A stretch of 64,000 nucleotides of DNA from Nautilus pompilius (lineage: Eukaryota > Mollusca > Cephalopoda > Nautilida > Nautilidae), in contig JACATO010001012.1 of NCBI GenBank assembly GCA_018389105.1, forward strand, positions 410,001-474,000. The letters run 5' to 3'. The position numbers and the translations under genes were made by a program. The notes under the pieces are model-generated. The model was not told the DNA's origin, searched no databases, and was given only the letters and a program-made list of their open reading frames with translations. Position 1 is the first letter of the stretch. Each line of letters opens with the position of its first letter. Shown piece after piece: positions 61,021 through 64,000 of the stretch.

Positions 61021-64000
61021 CAGTCGCATAGTTCTGTATGAATGAATGCCTCTACTTCCAGTAACATGCGAATAACTTACCAATGCCGATGTTCAGATTT
61101 TATATCCTAAACAAGCTATAATATTAGTTTTCTGTCTAGCTCACATTTTCGTTCCAGAAATACTATCAAAATTTTTGGCGAGTATATATGATTTCCTTTA
61201 CTATTTTAAAGATTCCTTAGTGTACAGATTAGATATTTTAGCATGAGAACAGAGAAGCAATAGAAAATAAGGAATTTATTCTATTTTTTTAATACTAAAA
61301 CTACGTTCTGTTGAATATCCAATTAAAGAAACATTTTGAGGATATAATAACCCTTTTTAACAGGGTCTCTAAATCTCTTTGACATACAACATGCAGGTAT
61401 CTTTTTTAAATAGCTGAATAAAGTTTTGAAGTGAGAGTGAAAAGTTAGTTATTGACCTTAGTAATTAAGTTGCTTGATTTTTTCTTTAAAATCATTTTTA
61501 AATATAGCATTGCAAAATATCTTGATTCTTTTAATCTGTGCTCTCCTGCCCTCCTTAAGGCGGAACCACTGCTGACTTATTTGTACGGTACCTGATTCTA
61601 TTTTCAGCAAGGTTGATTGTATTTGCAACAAAACAATTCATAGGCTAAAACTATTTATATACGAAAGATGCCATTAAAGTGAATAGACTTCAAAATTCGC
61701 TGCTGGGTGTCACCCTTATTCCCCACCAGCTGATAGTTCAATTTAATTCTATCCTCTGAGGTTTCACCAAAGGACCTGCATTCGAAACCCATAGTTGTCG
61801 CTCATGTAGCTAAGAAAACAATTGACCATTGTCATTCTCGAGTTCTCCGACACTCCTTATTTCCCAGAACTAGTATCTCTTCTGACTTCCCTTTGTTTTC
61901 TACTCTAAAATATCCTCGATGATTTCAAACAACTGCTGGGGTAATGGCTTCTGTTACCAGGTATTTGTCGCAGACTTTATTCAATGGGTTTACAGTTGGA
62001 AGAACTCAATAGACACAACATAAACTTCCAAAAGTCTCAACAGGCAGGAATAAAAGCCACGCCTCTTACCAAATTCAGAAGTCTCAGAACTCTGCTAGCA
62101 CCCATCGTACTTACAATTCACAAGAAAATTAAATTAAAATCAATTATTACCATTATATGGCCAAGCGATTTTGTTTGCATCAACAGAAATTTCCATTACG
62201 CCCGTTTGAAAACATCACTACCTCTTCACACGTGATGCTCATGCTAACAAATAAGTACGAAAGCGCATTCTCGCGAGATTTCGGTTTAAAACACTCGAAG
62301 TGTTAATAAGTGTGGCACCCAGCCTTCAGACCAGCGTGGACATTTTTACGTGATATTCTAATTCTAAAGAGAACTCCTTTCTGACCAAGAAACCAGACCG
62401 AGGTCGCAGCCCCACGTCTTGGTGGCTTTTTTATTTCTTGCTTTCCGACAGCAAGCGTATTTTTCTCTCCCAGTCTCTTCTAAAAAGGAAAACAAATCCA
62501 TTCGCTTAGATATATAAATATTGTTCACGCAACAAGCACTATAAGGCAAAACTACGAAGTTCAAATTTGTGACAGCTGATCAGACCAAAAACCGATGAAA
62601 AAGACAAAGAAGCAATAATATTCGCTAATAAGCTTTACCGCAAACAATATGGAATTACTTTTCTTTTAAATTACAAACTTCTCGTAGAAAGAAACAAAGA
62701 GTAAAGCACTTGTTTGTTTTCTTTTACTTTCATGCTTCAAACTACTCTGACGTCAGAGCCTCGCTTTGGAACATAGCGCGTGGAAAGTTCGTCTTCAGTT
62801 TCTTTAAAAAATTTCTTTTCCGATCACTCTGACTTCCGCCCTGCCCCAAACCAGCTGGCTGCCCTATTTCCATTATGATTCAAGTCTAGGGAAGAAATAT
62901 AGGGAAAACAAACACGCATTCACGGGTTATCTGACCTCTTATGCAGATTATATCTTTCTAAAAGCGCCGCACTCCCAACAGCGGTTCTGCCATGTTGTTT
63001 GTGCATGTGCCTGAATGTCCGAGAGTTGACAGTTATTTTATAGTCTGTTCTAGTTTTTTTTTTCTATTAAAGAAAAAAAGGGGGGGAATTTCGTCAGCTT
63101 TAAGATGATGTTTTTGTTTGAACACTTGGTGCTAGCCAAGAGAGCAGGCTGGGTGGGCGTCAGAGAAGAGGCAGAAAGTCAGGCCAGTAATGCTAAAGAC
63201 GTCATCTTTCTCCACATGCTGAGACGTGCGGCTGCGGGCAGCGAGGCTGGGTAGACAACTGCCCTACCAAACTCACGCGATGCCTTGAAACACGAATGGG
63301 ACAGATATTCTAGAAAAGGGCAAGACGCAGCTGTGCGCAGACCCAAGCAAGCTGCTGATGTATGTAAGTAGAGGTTTTCACAGATCTACGAGAGAAAGTT
63401 AGGAAAAGTCCTGGAGACGAGGAAATAGATCCAAGAACAATAAACACTTGTCTGAGTTCCCATCACTCACTCAGAGGGGTCCAAACAAAGCCGTTTAGTT
63501 GTCATAGAGGTTCATATCTTTCATTTCGTTACAGGACAGAATAAATTTACACGAGAAAAAGCTGATTCACATCCTTTCATCTTTAGCTTCTTTTTGTTTC
63601 CATTTCTGTCAGATAAACAAAGGCTAAAATATTGCCAGCAGTTGTTTTCTTAATTAAAAATTGAACTATTTACATTTTAAGTAATTCTCTCAGCAGCTAT
63701 TGCAATTTAATACACATTTTAAAACATTGGTATTTTATACTTTCCAAATGAGAAGACGCGTTTGTCGGATGGTATCTCATCAGACCGAAACAACAAACGT
63801 AGCCTTCTAAAGCTAGCCAATACCAACCAATCATTGTCATGTAACCGAACTATCTAATTTAACCGATTACAGCTATTTCATTATTTTGGAATTAGCTGGC
63901 CTCGCAGAGTCCCACGCTGCCGGCCTTAGAAACCACGTGGAGAATATCGATGAGCCCCTGCCCGACGCACGATGACAGTGGGATGGACGTGCGCTGCCCG
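61021..64000. other. No assignable gene; one long CRE-type palindrome
   Basis: AT-rich unique sequence to about 62.7 kb, then slightly GC-richer. No ORF above about 83 codons. The palindrome at 62745 is listed separately. Confidence 0.4.
62745..62758. promoter_or_regulatory. 14-base palindrome containing a CRE
   Basis: CTCTGACGTCAGAG is a perfect 14-base palindrome centred on TGACGTCA, a possible CREB/ATF site. It is outside any repeat array. No core promoter or ORF beside it was recognised. Confidence 0.28.

Noticed and set aside
1-64000. CRISPR arrays, operons, rRNA genes or LTR-type elements
   Set aside because: I looked for regular short spacers, bacterial gene packing, rRNA motifs, long terminal repeats and reverse-transcriptase cores and saw none that I could support.

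Overview
This is a 64-kb stretch of animal nuclear DNA in which I find no host protein-coding gene that I can identify. The window is AT-rich and gene-poor. It holds DNA transposons of the Tc1/mariner class, long simple-sequence and minisatellite arrays, and spaced repeats, with no bacterial-style gene packing. The mariner and IR/DR Tc1 elements, a transposon-type ORF with CxxC pairs, long (AAT)n, (GA)n and (CA)n blocks and a fragment resembling a LINE tail fit an invertebrate. A marine mollusc or other lophotrochozoan is my guess, but nothing in the sequence proves it.

Layout. 0-5 kb: an (ATT)n tract, a 40-bp tandem repeat, an (AT)n tract and mariner copy A (3804-4878). 5-16 kb: mostly unique AT-rich DNA with an (AAT)n tract, two TATA-box core-promoter candidates near 14.5 and 15.0 kb, and tRNA-like fragments. 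16.1-17.6 kb: an (AAT)n/(AAC)n tract abutting a 1.37-kb element with CACTGGTCAACAA termini and one intact ORF. 18-22 kb: two (GA)n/(CT)n blocks studded with TGACGTCA palindromes in opposite orientation, flanking mariner copy B (19593-20630). 23.5-24.6 kb: a minisatellite of about 24 units. 26-26.7 kb: Tc1-like transposase relics. 33.7-34.8 kb: mariner copy C. 35.5-37.1 kb: an almost full-length Tc1 element with IR/DR ends and a DD34E transposase in broken frames. 40.1-40.5 and 53.1-53.6 kb: long alternating purine-pyrimidine (TG/CA/CG) blocks. 49-61 kb: (CT)n and (GA)n tracts, a short LINE-like tail, a tRNA-like sequence and a 39-bp tandem duplication.

The main observations concern mobile DNA. 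All three mariner copies share the same internal deletion, so a deletion derivative seems to have been mobilised as a non-autonomous family. The CACTGG element has long imperfect inverted repeats, three palindromic subterminal repeats and an ORF carrying only what looks like the N-terminal zinc-binding part of a larger transposon protein. I could not run any search, so family assignments rest on motifs read by eye.
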